From: Lacipirellula parvula
Lineage (GTDB): Bacteria; Planctomycetota; Planctomycetia; Pirellulales; Lacipirellulaceae
Direction of reading: 5' to 3'
DNA length: 64,000 bases
NCBI RefSeq assembly: GCF_009177095.1
Contig: NZ_AP021861.1
Location: forward strand, 6,306,501-6,370,500
Below the pieces are notes generated by a model. It was not told the origin of the DNA, did not search any database, and saw only the letters and a program-made list of their open reading frames with translations. Position 1 is the stretch's first letter. The number at the start of each line of letters is the position of its first letter. Both the position numbers and the translations under genes were made by a program. Shown one piece after another: positions 44,237 to 53,415 of this stretch.

Positions 44237-45220
44237 ATGAGAACTCAGCGCCGTCCCCAAGCCTTCACGCTGGTAGAACTGTTGGTCGTGATCGCCATCA
44301 TCGGCGTGCTCGTGGCGCTGCTGCTGCCTGCCGTGCAGGCAGCGCGGGAAGCGGCGCGGCGTTCCGACTGCATGAACCGCCTACGGCAATTGGCGATCGC
44401 GTCGCAGAATCACCACGACTCGAAGAACGTCTTTCCTTCGGCTTCGACGACGAAGCTTCTCGCGGGCACGACCAACCAAGTCACTTCGCTCAGCTACCTC
44501 GTTCAGATTTTGCCGTACATCGAACAGCAGAACATCGGCAAGACGGTGAACTTCAACCAGCATTGGTCTGACACGACGAACTACGACGCCTCGCGCACCC
44601 CGCTTCCCTCGTTTCGGTGCCCATCTAAGGAAGACGGCGAGATGACGTTCACCGCTCAGCCGGGCGGCAACGACGCCGAGGAATTGAACTTGCTGCGAGC
44701 GCACTTCATGGCCGTGATGGGCGCGAAGAAAAACTGCCCGATTGCCGCTAACGAGACTTATCCCGCCTCCACGTACGAAATGTCCGCGTCATCGACTTGC
44801 GGCGACGCTGGGGGAACGGCCTTGAACGGCGTGATGTTCCCCGGCAGCGAGGTCTCGTTCAAGGACATTACCGACGGTTCCACCAACACCTTCCTCATCG
44901 GCGAGGTCGCCTGGGACGTCGGCCCGCAACGCGTCTGGCTCGTTGGCTCCGCATCGAAGACTGGCGTGTACAGTTACAACTATACGGCGAAGAACGTGAT
45001 GTGGCCGCTCAACACTGCCTACCGCGCCGCCAGCGGCATGCCGGCCAGCGGCTACTACAACAATGATCTCAGCTTTGGCAGCCTGCACCCAGGCGGGGCG
45101 CACTTCGCCATGGCCGACGCCTCGGTGCAGTTCGTTCGTGAAGACGTCGATCTCGTCGGCGTCCTTCGCCCGCTCGCGAGTCGCGCTTCGGGCGAAGTCG
45201 TTTCGATCGCCGGCAACTGA
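44237..45220 (+). CDS. DUF1559 prepilin-like protein
   Basis: 327 residues. The N-terminus RRPQAFTLVELLVVIAIIGV is a type IV prepilin/pseudopilin methylation motif followed by the hydrophobic helix. It continues into LLPAVQAAREAARRSDCMNRLRQLAIASQNHHDS, the DUF1559 hallmark, and ends with FGSLHPGGAHFAMADASVQFV, the conserved C-terminal block. Planctomycete genomes carry very many paralogues, of unknown individual function, likely processed by a prepilin peptidase and assembled or anchored in the envelope. It follows the PEP-CTERM gene by 79 bases and precedes a small lipoprotein gene, an arrangement suggesting joint expression. Confidence 0.93.
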   Translation: MRTQRRPQAFTLVELLVVIAIIGVLVALLLPAVQAAREAARRSDCMNRLRQLAIASQNHHDSKNVFPSASTTKLLAGTTNQVTSLSYLVQILPYIEQQNIGKTVNFNQHWSDTTNYDASRTPLPSFRCPSKEDGEMTFTAQPGGNDAEELNLLRAHFMAVMGAKKNCPIAANETYPASTYEMSASSTCGDAGGTALNGVMFPGSEVSFKDITDGSTNTFLIGEVAWDVGPQRVWLVGSASKTGVYSYNYTAKNVMWPLNTAYRAASGMPASGYYNNDLSFGSLHPGGAHFAMADASVQFVREDVDLVGVLRPLASRASGEVVSIAGN

Positions 45221-45264
45221 ATCGTCATCTTTACCCAATATTCAGCAGCGTTTGACAATCCGCT

Positions 45265-45675
45265 ATGCGTTTCCAAATTGCCCTCCAACTCGCGCTGCTC
45301 GCCGCGCTGACATCCCTTGGCTGCGGCGGCTCCGGTCCGACGCTGGCGCCCGTTACTGGCAAAGTGCTGCTCGATGGCAAGCCCCTCGCCACCGGCCAAG
45401 TCCTTACTCAGCCAACTGCTGGCCGCGGCGCCAACGGCTCCATTCAATCGGATGGCACCTTTACGCTCTCCTCAGGGCGAGAACCAGGCGCCATGGTAGG
45501 GACGCACCAGGTCGCCGTCGTCGCCTACGAAGGAAGCGGCTCGACTTCGCCCGAAGCCCCGCAAGGCAAGCTACTCGTCCCGCAGCGCTACACGAGCACC
45601 GAGAACTCGGGCCTAACGATCGAAGTGAGCAGCGGGGAAAACACGCCGACGCTCGAGCTTACGAGCGCGAAGTAA
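45265..45675 (+). CDS. Small lipoprotein with carboxypeptidase-regulatory-like fold
   Basis: 136 residues. Lipobox TSLGC with Cys20 as the predicted lipid site. The remainder (LAPVTGKVLLDGKPLATGQVL, SIQSDGTFTLSSGREPGAMVGTHQVAVVAYE) matches the small planctomycete lipoproteins with a single transthyretin/carboxypeptidase-regulatory-like beta sandwich. These commonly follow DUF1559 genes, as here 44 bases downstream. Likely anchored in the envelope; role unknown. Confidence 0.88.
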   Translation: MRFQIALQLALLAALTSLGCGGSGPTLAPVTGKVLLDGKPLATGQVLTQPTAGRGANGSIQSDGTFTLSSGREPGAMVGTHQVAVVAYEGSGSTSPEAPQGKLLVPQRYTSTENSGLTIEVSSGENTPTLELTSAK

Positions 45676-45705
45676 AACCGCTGAGTTTCTGCTGGCGCCA
45701 AGAAA

Positions 45706-47085
45706 TCACTCTGAGCCACGCCGCAGCCAAGCCTCGCGCACGCCGAACGCCGCAACGCCGCTCGCGTAAACCGCCAGCAGTAACCAGAAGAGCGCGACCT
45801 CGCTCGTTCCCAACAAGAACAGCCACCCCGCCAGCGCAACGAGGCTCGGCAACGGGTACAGCCACATCCGGAACGGCAGCGGATGCGTTCCATCGCGCCG
45901 CAGTAGGTGAAGCGCAACGATCTGCCCAATAAACTGGACGACAATCCGCACGGTAACGGCGCCCTTGATCACTAGCTCCAGTTGAAAGAAGCAGAAGAGC
46001 GCCGTTAGCGAGCTCAGCAGCCCAAGCGCCGCCCACGGATAGCCCTTCGTGGGATGCAACTTCGCGAACGGTGCGAAGAAATCGCCGTTCTTCGCGGCGG
46101 CGTACAGAATCCGCGAGTAGCCGAGCGTCATCGCAAATAGCCCGGCGAGGCAGGTCCAAATGATCAGCAGCGTGAAGCCCGCCGCGACGCGTTCGCCGCA
46201 GAGCTTGGTCATAAACGCGGCCGCGATGTTCGTGTTCGCCAGCGTCCCCGGCTCCACCGTTTCCTGCCACGGCACGACGCCGATGAACGCGAGGTTCATC
46301 GCGATATAGATCGCGGCCACGATAAGAATCGACAACAGCACCGACCGCGGGATCGTTTTCTCGGGCTGACGAACTTCGTCCCCCAAGTTGCAAATGTTGT
46401 AGTAGCCGAGATAGTCGTACACGGCGACGGTCATCGCGGCGCCGAGTCCGATGATGAACGTGCCGTCGAGCTTGAACGCATTCGCGGGAAAAGTAATCAG
46501 CCGGGCGTCAAAGTGAAACGCGCCGAGCACAATCACCGTGCCGACCGCGACCAGCACGCCGCTCACGAGCAGCAAGCTCAACTTGCCAAGCGATTCAATT
46601 CGCTGCCGCAACAGTAAGTAGACGAGGCCGACAAACAAGCACGCCGGCACGCCGATGGCGACGGTATCGTTGACGCCCCAGTGGCGAACCGCGCCGCTAT
46701 AACTCGGCGCCAGCGAGATGGCGAAATTCGACGCTGCAATATAACCAGAGGCGACTTCGAGCGTCCCGCTCACGAGAAACTGCCAGATAAACAGAAATGG
46801 CAGCAAGCGTCCCCACCACGATCCGCGGAAGATCTCACGCAGAAAGTGATACGTCCCGCCGCTGCCGGGGAACGCGGCGCCGAGTTCCGCCCAAATGAGC
46901 CCGTCGCACATCACCACCAACATCGCCACGCCCCAACCGATCATCGCCTGCGGCCCATGCATTGCCGCGAGCAGCACCGGGATGGTAATGAACGGCCCGG
47001 CGCCGAGCATGTTTGCCACGTTGAGCGACGTGGCGTGGAGGGTATTGAGCCCTCGTTCCAATTGCGGCGGCGCGACTTCGTTCAT
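45706..47085 (-). CDS. APC-superfamily amino acid permease
   Basis: 459 residues from the ATG at 47085 (MNEVAPPQLERGLNTLHATSL); an in-frame extension to 47151 is basic and unlike the family. About twelve transmembrane helices. The unwound first helix with NMLGAGPFITIP and the IWAELGAAFPGSGGTYHFLRE block are typical of the amino acid/polyamine/organocation superfamily. Substrate unknown. It is divergent from the PLP-dependent enzyme gene at 47373, so it may import that enzyme's amino substrate or a related compound. Confidence 0.92.
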   Translation of the reverse strand: MNEVAPPQLERGLNTLHATSLNVANMLGAGPFITIPVLLAAMHGPQAMIGWGVAMLVVMCDGLIWAELGAAFPGSGGTYHFLREIFRGSWWGRLLPFLFIWQFLVSGTLEVASGYIAASNFAISLAPSYSGAVRHWGVNDTVAIGVPACLFVGLVYLLLRQRIESLGKLSLLLVSGVLVAVGTVIVLGAFHFDARLITFPANAFKLDGTFIIGLGAAMTVAVYDYLGYYNICNLGDEVRQPEKTIPRSVLLSILIVAAIYIAMNLAFIGVVPWQETVEPGTLANTNIAAAFMTKLCGERVAAGFTLLIIWTCLAGLFAMTLGYSRILYAAAKNGDFFAPFAKLHPTKGYPWAALGLLSSLTALFCFFQLELVIKGAVTVRIVVQFIGQIVALHLLRRDGTHPLPFRMWLYPLPSLVALAGWLFLLGTSEVALFWLLLAVYASGVAAFGVREAWLRRGSE

Positions 47086-47372
47086 CGGCAAGCGTTGGCG
47101 GCGGAGAGTGCGGGGCGAGAGCGTCGGCAAGTATCGTTGGCCATCCAGCAAATCGCAAGCGCAGGATGGCGGCCGCTCAGTCTCTGGAGGAGCCGTTTAG
47201 CCCGACGCAATCTGGCCGTCGCGGGGCGCAAATAGACTGGAGCCCTGCCGCTAACCCGCCTGGAGACTCCCGAATTCAGTGTTTAAGCTGCGCTCAACAT
47301 TGATTGCGACCAGCGTCCGACGTATCGCAAACGACGCAGTCCAGCGGCATCTCAGGCACACGATTCGACGCC

Positions 47373-48761
47373 ATGGTTCCATCCCGACCGGGCCTTGTCC
47401 ATCAACTTGATCCCGCCGCGCAACGGTCTGAAGGCGATGTCAATCGCTCCGACCGTCGCACCGAATGGCAAACCGCGGCACTCGACGAGCGAACGCAGCG
47501 GCTGCTCGCGGAAGATTCGAAGTACTTCCTGCATCAGTCGCTATCGAGCCCCTGCCTTAACGCGCTCGAGAGCTGCGAAGGAATCTATGTCACCGACGTC
47601 CAAGGGCGGCGGTACATGGACTTCCACGGCAACAACGTTCATCAAGTCGGCTTCGGCCACCCCGACGTCGTTGCCGCTGTCCGCAGACAACTCGACGAAC
47701 TCTCGTTTTGCACGCGGCGTTACACGAACCAGGTGGCCGTCGATCTCGCCCGCAAGCTGACGGAGATCACGCCGGGCAATCTCAACAAGGTGCTCTTCTG
47801 CCCCGGTGGCAGCGAAGCGATCGGCATCGCGCTGAAGCTTGCCCGTATCGCCACCTGCCGGCACAAGACGATCAGCATGTGGGATTCGTTCCACGGCGCG
47901 TCGCTCGATGCGATCTCGATCGGCGGCGAAGCGATCTTCCGCGCCGGCGTCGGACCGCTCCTTCCCGGCACGGAGCATGCGCCGCCCCCCGACGAGTACC
48001 GCTGCCTGTGGGACTGCGGCTCGCGCGGCGGCTGCGATCTGAAGTGCTCGAACTACATCGAGTACATGCTTGAGAAAGAAACCGACGTCGCGGCCGTCAT
48101 TGCCGAGCCTTGCCGCGCGACTCCTTACATTCCGAAGCCGGAGTATTGGCAACGCATCCGCAAGGCATGCGATCGGCACGGCACGTTGCTCATCTTCGAC
48201 GAGATTTGGCAAGGTCTCGGCCGCACCGGCCGGTGGTTTTCGTGCGAGCACTTCGACGTCGTGCCCGATATTCTGGTGACGGGCAAGGGCCTTGGCGGCG
48301 GCATCATGCCGCTCGCGGCGCTGGTGGCGCGTGAGGAGCTCGACATCGCGGGCGATCGCGCGCTCGGCCACTACACGCACGAGAAGAGCCCCGTCGCCTG
48401 CGCCGCCGCGCTCGCCACGATTGAAGTGATCGAGCGTGAAGGTTTGCTTGAGCATGCCGCGCGGCTCGGCGAGTACGCGCTCGATCGACTCCGCGAATTG
48501 GCCCGTCGGCATGAGCTCATCGGCGACGTCCGCGGCATTGGGCTCACGCTGGGCGTCGAGCTAGTGAAAGACCGCAAGACCCGCGAGCGGGCCACCGATC
48601 AGGCAGAGCAAGTGATGTACCGTGCGCTCGACAAGGGCCTCAGCTTCAAACTGACGATGGGGAATATCTTGCTGCTGACGCCGCCGCTGATCATCACCCT
48701 CGATGAACTCGACTACGCAATCGACGTCATCGACCGCTGCCTGTACGAAGTAGCGGCGTAG
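47373..48761 (+). CDS. Class III PLP-dependent aminotransferase-fold enzyme, PbfA-like
   Basis: 462 residues from the ATG at 47373; a TTG at 47304 would extend it with atypical sequence. Class III features: PGGSEAIGIALKLAR phosphate-binding region, FHGASLDAISIGGEA, acidic FDEIWQGLGRTGRW, and the PLP lysine in VTGKGLGGGIMPLAA. The start SEGDVNRS...FLHQSLSSPCL and the NNVHQVGFGHP block match, from memory, the subgroup now annotated as (R)-1-hydroxy-2-aminoethylphosphonate ammonia-lyase. That enzyme gives phosphonoacetaldehyde in phosphonate breakdown. Unusual here is a Cys-containing loop (RCLWDCGSRGGCDLKCSNYIEY). No other phosphonate gene is in the window, so the assignment is moderate. Confidence 0.8.
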   Translation: MVPSRPGLVHQLDPAAQRSEGDVNRSDRRTEWQTAALDERTQRLLAEDSKYFLHQSLSSPCLNALESCEGIYVTDVQGRRYMDFHGNNVHQVGFGHPDVVAAVRRQLDELSFCTRRYTNQVAVDLARKLTEITPGNLNKVLFCPGGSEAIGIALKLARIATCRHKTISMWDSFHGASLDAISIGGEAIFRAGVGPLLPGTEHAPPPDEYRCLWDCGSRGGCDLKCSNYIEYMLEKETDVAAVIAEPCRATPYIPKPEYWQRIRKACDRHGTLLIFDEIWQGLGRTGRWFSCEHFDVVPDILVTGKGLGGGIMPLAALVAREELDIAGDRALGHYTHEKSPVACAAALATIEVIEREGLLEHAARLGEYALDRLRELARRHELIGDVRGIGLTLGVELVKDRKTRERATDQAEQVMYRALDKGLSFKLTMGNILLLTPPLIITLDELDYAIDVIDRCLYEVAA

Positions 48762-48891
48762 CGGCGCCTGTCGATGCTTATTTTGCTACAAACCGCAGCT
48801 TCAGCCATATCGCAAAATCTTTGCCGAGATTGGTGAGCGCCGCCCTCGAAAGGCCTTTTGCTTGGTAGCCTAATGGGAACGAAAGGCCGCG

Positions 48892-51522
48892 ATGCGTCGA
48901 ACCCTCCTGCTACTTTCCACCGCTTTCACGATCACTTGCGCGGCGAGGACGCTCACCAGCCGGGCCGCTGAAGCGACGGCCGCCGCGGCGGTCGACTTTC
49001 ATCGCGACGTGCTGCCGATCTTGGCCCGCGCCTGCTTCGATTGCCACGGCCCCGACGCCCAAGAGAGCGCCCTTCGACTTGACATGCAGAAGGCGGTGCT
49101 GGCTGGCGGCGAGCTGTTTGGCGCGGCGATTGTTCCGGGAAGTGCCGAGGAAAGCCCGCTCGTTCGCTTCATATCCGGCGAGGGCGAGTTGGAGATGCCC
49201 CCCACCGGCGCCAAGTTGACGGCCGCCGAAGTCGAAACGATTCGCCGCTGGGTCGACGCCGGCGCTCATTGGCCTGGGCCCGCCGATGAACCCGTGACGG
49301 CGCCCCTCACTTCCAACCATTGGTCGCTGCAGCCGCTCGTGCCGACTAGTCCGCCGAACGATGGCGATCCGTGGATCGCGACGCCGGTCGACGCCTTCAT
49401 CATGGCGAAGCTTCGCGAGAAGGGACTCACTCCCTCGCCTGCCGCTGATCGTCGCACGCTCATTCGACGGTTGTACTTCGACATGCTCGGCCTGCCGCCG
49501 ACGCCGGAACAGGTCGCGGCGTTCAGCGCCGACGAGCGACCAGACGCCTACGCAAACATCGTGGAGCAGGTGCTCGCATCGCCGCGCTACGGCGAGCGTT
49601 GGGCGCAGCACTGGCTCGATGTGGTGCGATTCGCCGAGTCGAGCGGCTTTGAAACCAACGGCCCGCGCCCCAACGCGTGGCCCTATCGCGACTATGTCAT
49701 CGCCGCATTCAACGACGATAAGCCGTACGATCAGTTTATCGTCGAGCAGCTCGCCGGCGACGCGAGCGGCGAGTCGGCCGCCACGGGATTCCTCGTCGCC
49801 GGCGCCTGGGACCAAGTGAAAAGCCCCGACGTCGGTCTGACGCTCATGCAGCGGCAGGACGAACTTGCCGACATGACGAACACGACGGCCACGGCCTTTC
49901 TTGGCATGACCGTCGGCTGCGCGCGATGCCACAATCACAAGTTCGATCCCATCTTGCAGAAAGATTTTTACGCGTTGCAGGCGGTGTTCGCGGGCGTGAA
50001 CCATGGCGAGCGGCCTTGGATTAAACCAGATCGCGAACAGGCGAACGACGGCCTGCGGCCCGCAGTTAGCTCGCTGGAGAATGAGGAACGCTTCGATCCG
50101 ATCGAAGCGACGGCCGTTCGCTTCACGGTGGCCGCGACGAACAACGGCAGCGAGCCGTGTCTCGACGAACTCGAAGCCTGGACGCCTGCTGGTGGGGACG
50201 ACAACTCTTCGCGCAACGTGGCCCTCGCAGAACATGGCGGCCAGCCAAGTTCCTCGGGCAACTATGCCGACACTTCAAAACATCGCCTCGCGAATCTCAA
50301 CGACGGCAAGTATGGCAACGACTGGAGTTGGATCGCCGAGACGCACGGGCATGGCTGGGCCCAGGTCGACTTTGCCGCGCCGCAGGTGATCGACCGCGTC
50401 GTGTGGGGCCGCGATCGCTTGGGCGGCTACGCGGACCGCTTGCCGGTCGACTACCGCATCGAAGCGCTGCAGCGCGACGGCAGTTGGCGCGAGGTCGCCA
50501 ACTCGAAGACGCGGCGTCCTTACAACAATCAGGGCGCCATGGTCTACGCCGGCACGTTCAGCCAACCGGCGGAGCCGACGCGGCGACTGTTCCGCGGCGA
50601 TCCACTGTCGCCGAAGGAGCCAGTCGCTCCCGACGCCCTCTCCGCGCTCGGCACGCTGGGGCTGTCGCTCGACGCTCCGGAGCAAGAGCGGCGTCTCGCG
50701 CTCGCGCGGTGGATTGCCAGCCCGCAGAACCCGCTCACGTCGCGGGTGATGGTGAACCGCATCTGGCAGCATCATTTCGGCGTGGGGCTAATCGACACGC
50801 CGAGCGACTTCGGCGCCAACGGTACGCCGCCGACGCATGCGGAGTTACTTGAGTGGCTCTCTCAAGAGTTCATCAACCGCGGCTGGTCGATCAAGGAGCT
50901 TCATCGCCTCATCTTGCTGTCGAACACCTACCAGCAGTCGAACCAATCGCGCGAGCAATGCGCGGCGGTCGATGCCGGCTCGCGGCTGCTGTGGCGCTAC
51001 CCGCCGCGTCGACTGGAGTCGGAAGCGATCCGCGACACGGTGCTGCAGCTCACCGGTTCGCTCGACCTGACGATGGGCGGCCCCGGGTGGAGTGCGTTCG
51101 CCGCAAACGAAAACTACGTCCGCGTCTACGAACCGAAGATGGAGTTCGGCCCGCCTGAATGGCGGCGGATGATCTACATGCACCGCGTGCGGATGCGACC
51201 CGATGCGATCTTCGGCGCCTTCGACTCCCCCGACGGCGGGCAAGTTTGCCCTAAACGCGGCACGTCGATCACAGCGATTCAGGCCCTCAACTTGTTCAAC
51301 AGCCGCTTCACGATCGACCAAGCGGAACGACTCGCCACGCGATTGCGCGCGGAGGCAGGCGACGATGCAGCGGCGCAAGTGCAGCGGGCGTTCCAACTAG
51401 CCTTCACACGCGACGCCGATGAACTCGAACTCGCCGCCAGCCAACAACTGATCGCCTCGCACGGCCTACCAGCCTTCTGCCGCAGCATCCTCAACGCCAA
51501 CGAACTGCTGTTTATCCCTTGA
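48892..51522 (+). CDS. Planctomycete cytochrome-like DUF1549/DUF1553 protein with inserted discoidin-like domain
   Basis: 876 residues. Signal peptide near 1-26. A cytochrome C-type domain at about 33-125 holds one heme-binding motif C48-F-D-C51-H52 and GELEMPPTG as likely axial Met region. DUF1549 (about 155-375) contains TLIRRLYFDMLGLPPTPEQ, GERWAQHWLDVVRFAESSG and the second cysteine pair CARCHNHKFDPI. A discoidin/F5-8C-like insert follows near 460-550 (HGWAQVDFAAPQVIDRVVWGRD). DUF1553 (about 590-850) contains PLTSRVMVNRIWQHHFGVGLI and QALNLFNSRF. Exported; thought to be linked to degradation of complex carbohydrates. Followed by its usual DUF1501 partner. Confidence 0.94.
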   Translation: MRRTLLLLSTAFTITCAARTLTSRAAEATAAAAVDFHRDVLPILARACFDCHGPDAQESALRLDMQKAVLAGGELFGAAIVPGSAEESPLVRFISGEGELEMPPTGAKLTAAEVETIRRWVDAGAHWPGPADEPVTAPLTSNHWSLQPLVPTSPPNDGDPWIATPVDAFIMAKLREKGLTPSPAADRRTLIRRLYFDMLGLPPTPEQVAAFSADERPDAYANIVEQVLASPRYGERWAQHWLDVVRFAESSGFETNGPRPNAWPYRDYVIAAFNDDKPYDQFIVEQLAGDASGESAATGFLVAGAWDQVKSPDVGLTLMQRQDELADMTNTTATAFLGMTVGCARCHNHKFDPILQKDFYALQAVFAGVNHGERPWIKPDREQANDGLRPAVSSLENEERFDPIEATAVRFTVAATNNGSEPCLDELEAWTPAGGDDNSSRNVALAEHGGQPSSSGNYADTSKHRLANLNDGKYGNDWSWIAETHGHGWAQVDFAAPQVIDRVVWGRDRLGGYADRLPVDYRIEALQRDGSWREVANSKTRRPYNNQGAMVYAGTFSQPAEPTRRLFRGDPLSPKEPVAPDALSALGTLGLSLDAPEQERRLALARWIASPQNPLTSRVMVNRIWQHHFGVGLIDTPSDFGANGTPPTHAELLEWLSQEFINRGWSIKELHRLILLSNTYQQSNQSREQCAAVDAGSRLLWRYPPRRLESEAIRDTVLQLTGSLDLTMGGPGWSAFAANENYVRVYEPKMEFGPPEWRRMIYMHRVRMRPDAIFGAFDSPDGGQVCPKRGTSITAIQALNLFNSRFTIDQAERLATRLRAEAGDDAAAQVQRAFQLAFTRDADELELAASQQLIASHGLPAFCRSILNANELLFIP

Positions 51523-51528
51523 GACTCA

Positions 51529-51705
51529 AAGACTGAGAGCTTAACCACGAAACACACGAAAGGAACGAAATGAAAACATAGAGACGGAACCGCCGATAGA
51601 CGTGAATGAACGCTGATAAGCCATTTCATTGGCGTTCATCTGCGTCCATCGGCGGTTCCTCAGTCTTCTAAGTTCTTTCGTTACTTTCGTGTGTTTCGTG
51701 GTTAA
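51529..51705. repeat. Nested inverted-repeat element between the DUF1549 and DUF1501 genes
   Basis: Outer arms 51541-51570 and 51676-51705 are inverted copies matching at 29 of 30 positions, made of ACGAAA-like words. Inner arms 51586-51614 and 51631-51659 match at about 24 of 29 positions around a 16-base loop. A further 9-base pair (51529-51537 with 51660-51668) crosses the outer pair rather than nesting in it. The element fills most of the 209-base gap between two genes normally co-transcribed, so it would be present in their mRNA. Same architecture as the element at 13771-14006 with different words. Confidence 0.82.
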
Positions 51706-51731
51706 AAATCCCCGCCTTCGAACCCTGCATC

Positions 51732-53228
51732 ATGACCAATCCTCTCTCACGCTCCGGCCGCGACCTGCTCAGCCGTCGTCAGTTCTTCGGTCACACGGGG
51801 ATCGGGCTCGGCGGGATCGCGCTCGCTCATCTGCTGCACGCCGACGGCAAGTTGGCCCACGCAGCCGGTTCATCGGCAGGCGGCCCCATTCGTCCGGCAA
51901 TCGATCCGCTCCGCCCCCACGCCTCACGGGCGCCTCACTTCCCTCCGCGGGCGAAGAACGTGCTGATGATCTACTGCTCCGGCGCCATCAGTCAGCTCGA
52001 TACGTTCGACTACAAACCCGAGCTCTTCCGCCGCGACGGCCAGCCGATGCCGGGGGCTGATCAGTTGGTGACGTTCCAAGGCGAAAACGGCAACCTCACG
52101 GCGCCGCGATACAAGTTCCGCCCGCGCGGCGCCTGCGGCAAAATGACGAGCGACCTGCTGCCGCGCATCGGCGAGTTGGCCGACGACCTCTGCTTTATCC
52201 ATTCGCTCACCAGCAAGACGAACACGCACGGCCCCGGCGAAAACTTCATGGCCACGGGGTTCACACTCGATGGCTTCCCGAGCATGGGCGCCTGGGTGAA
52301 CTACGCCCTCGGCTCCGAGAACGACCAGCTACCGGCGTTCGTCGCGATTCCCGATCCGCGCGGCGTGCCGCAGTCGGGGACGAATCACTGGGCGCCCGGG
52401 TTCTTGCCGGCGGTCTTTCAGGGAACCGCATTCAACGCCAGCCAACCAGTCCGCTTCCTCGACACGCCCGCCGGCGTGACGCCGCAGAGCGACGCCGCGT
52501 CGCGGGACTTCCTCAAACTGCTTAACGATCGCCACCTCGAACAATTTCCGGGCGACACGCAGCTGGCCGCGCGGATCGCGAGCTACGAACTTGCCGCGAA
52601 ACTGCAGATGTCGCTCCCCGACGTGGCGAACATCGACGCCGAATCAGCCCACACGCTCAATAGCTACGGCGCCAACGACGCCGATCCGGTGAAAGCCGGC
52701 TTTGCCCGCAACTGCGTTCTCGCCCGCCGGCTGGTGGAACGCGGCGTCCGCTTCGTGCAGCTTTTCAACGGCTCGTACGCGATGGGCGAAGGGGTTGGCA
52801 ACTGGGACGGACATAAGGCGCTCTACGAACAGTACGCGGTGCACGGCCCGATTCTCGATCAACCGGTCGCCGCGCTCGTCGCCGACCTCAAGCAACGCGG
52901 CCTACTGGAAGACACGCTCGTCGTCTTCTGCACGGAGTTCGGCCGGATGCCGACGTTCCAAAAAGGGGCGTCAGGCCGCGATCACAATCCGAAGGGTTTT
53001 ACTGCGTGGCTAGCCGGCGCCGGCGTGCGGGCGCCCTTCAGCTACGGAGCGACCGACGAGTTTGGTTACCAAGCCGTTGAGAACGTCTCGACAGTGTACG
53101 ACTTCCACGCGACGATTCTGCATCTGCTCGGCCTCGATCACACGCGGCTCAGCTTCTACCACAACGGCATCGAACGCCGGCTGACCGACGTCCATGGCGA
53201 GGTGATTCACGCGATGCTGAAAGCGTGA
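51732..53228 (+). CDS. DUF1501 domain protein, Tat-exported
   Basis: 498 residues. The N-terminus [22 protein letters not shown] is a twin-arginine-type signal. The core has sulfatase/alkaline-phosphatase-like DUF1501 patterns: [24 protein letters not shown] near residue 77, [50 protein letters not shown], and [33 protein letters not shown]. These proteins occur almost always next to DUF1549/DUF1553 genes in planctomycetes and verrucomicrobia. Biochemical role not established; export and partner are clear. Confidence 0.94.
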   Translation: MTNPLSRSGRDLLSRRQFFGHTGIGLGGIALAHLLHADGKLAHAAGSSAGGPIRPAIDPLRPHASRAPHFPPRAKNVLMIYCSGAISQLDTFDYKPELFRRDGQPMPGADQLVTFQGENGNLTAPRYKFRPRGACGKMTSDLLPRIGELADDLCFIHSLTSKTNTHGPGENFMATGFTLDGFPSMGAWVNYALGSENDQLPAFVAIPDPRGVPQSGTNHWAPGFLPAVFQGTAFNASQPVRFLDTPAGVTPQSDAASRDFLKLLNDRHLEQFPGDTQLAARIASYELAAKLQMSLPDVANIDAESAHTLNSYGANDADPVKAGFARNCVLARRLVERGVRFVQLFNGSYAMGEGVGNWDGHKALYEQYAVHGPILDQPVAALVADLKQRGLLEDTLVVFCTEFGRMPTFQKGASGRDHNPKGFTAWLAGAGVRAPFSYGATDEFGYQAVENVSTVYDFHATILHLLGLDHTRLSFYHNGIERRLTDVHGEVIHAMLKA

Positions 53229-53240
53229 TTGTTTTTTTAC

Positions 53241-53322
53241 CCCCTGGCTCCGCCAGGGGGTCGGCCGCCACTTCGATAAGCATCGCCACTAGTAATGCTA
53301 CCCCCTGGCGGAGCCAGAGGCT
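53241..53322. repeat. Pair of inverted REP-like hairpins after the DUF1501 gene
   Basis: Hairpin one at 53241-53261 has perfect arms CCCCCTGG and CCAGGGGG around CTCCG. Hairpin two at 53302-53321 has arms CCCCCTGGC and GCCAGAGG around a GGA loop, with one mismatch. The second is nearly the reverse complement of the first, so the two form a head-to-head pair 40 bases apart. Sited between a gene end and the next promoter, it may also act as a bidirectional transcription stop. Confidence 0.7.
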
Positions 53323-53415
53323 GGAAAGACATTTAAGCGTCACTGTTCTGTGATTCTCGCGATAAGCTACACTTCCCGATAGCGTCAACTCGCCTCATCA
53401 CTTCGGGAGCAACTC

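Noticed and set aside
45925-46393. Antisense frame in the APC permease gene resembling a secreted protein
   Set aside because: It is the shifted frame of the permease on the same strand, Arg-rich and without a start signal.
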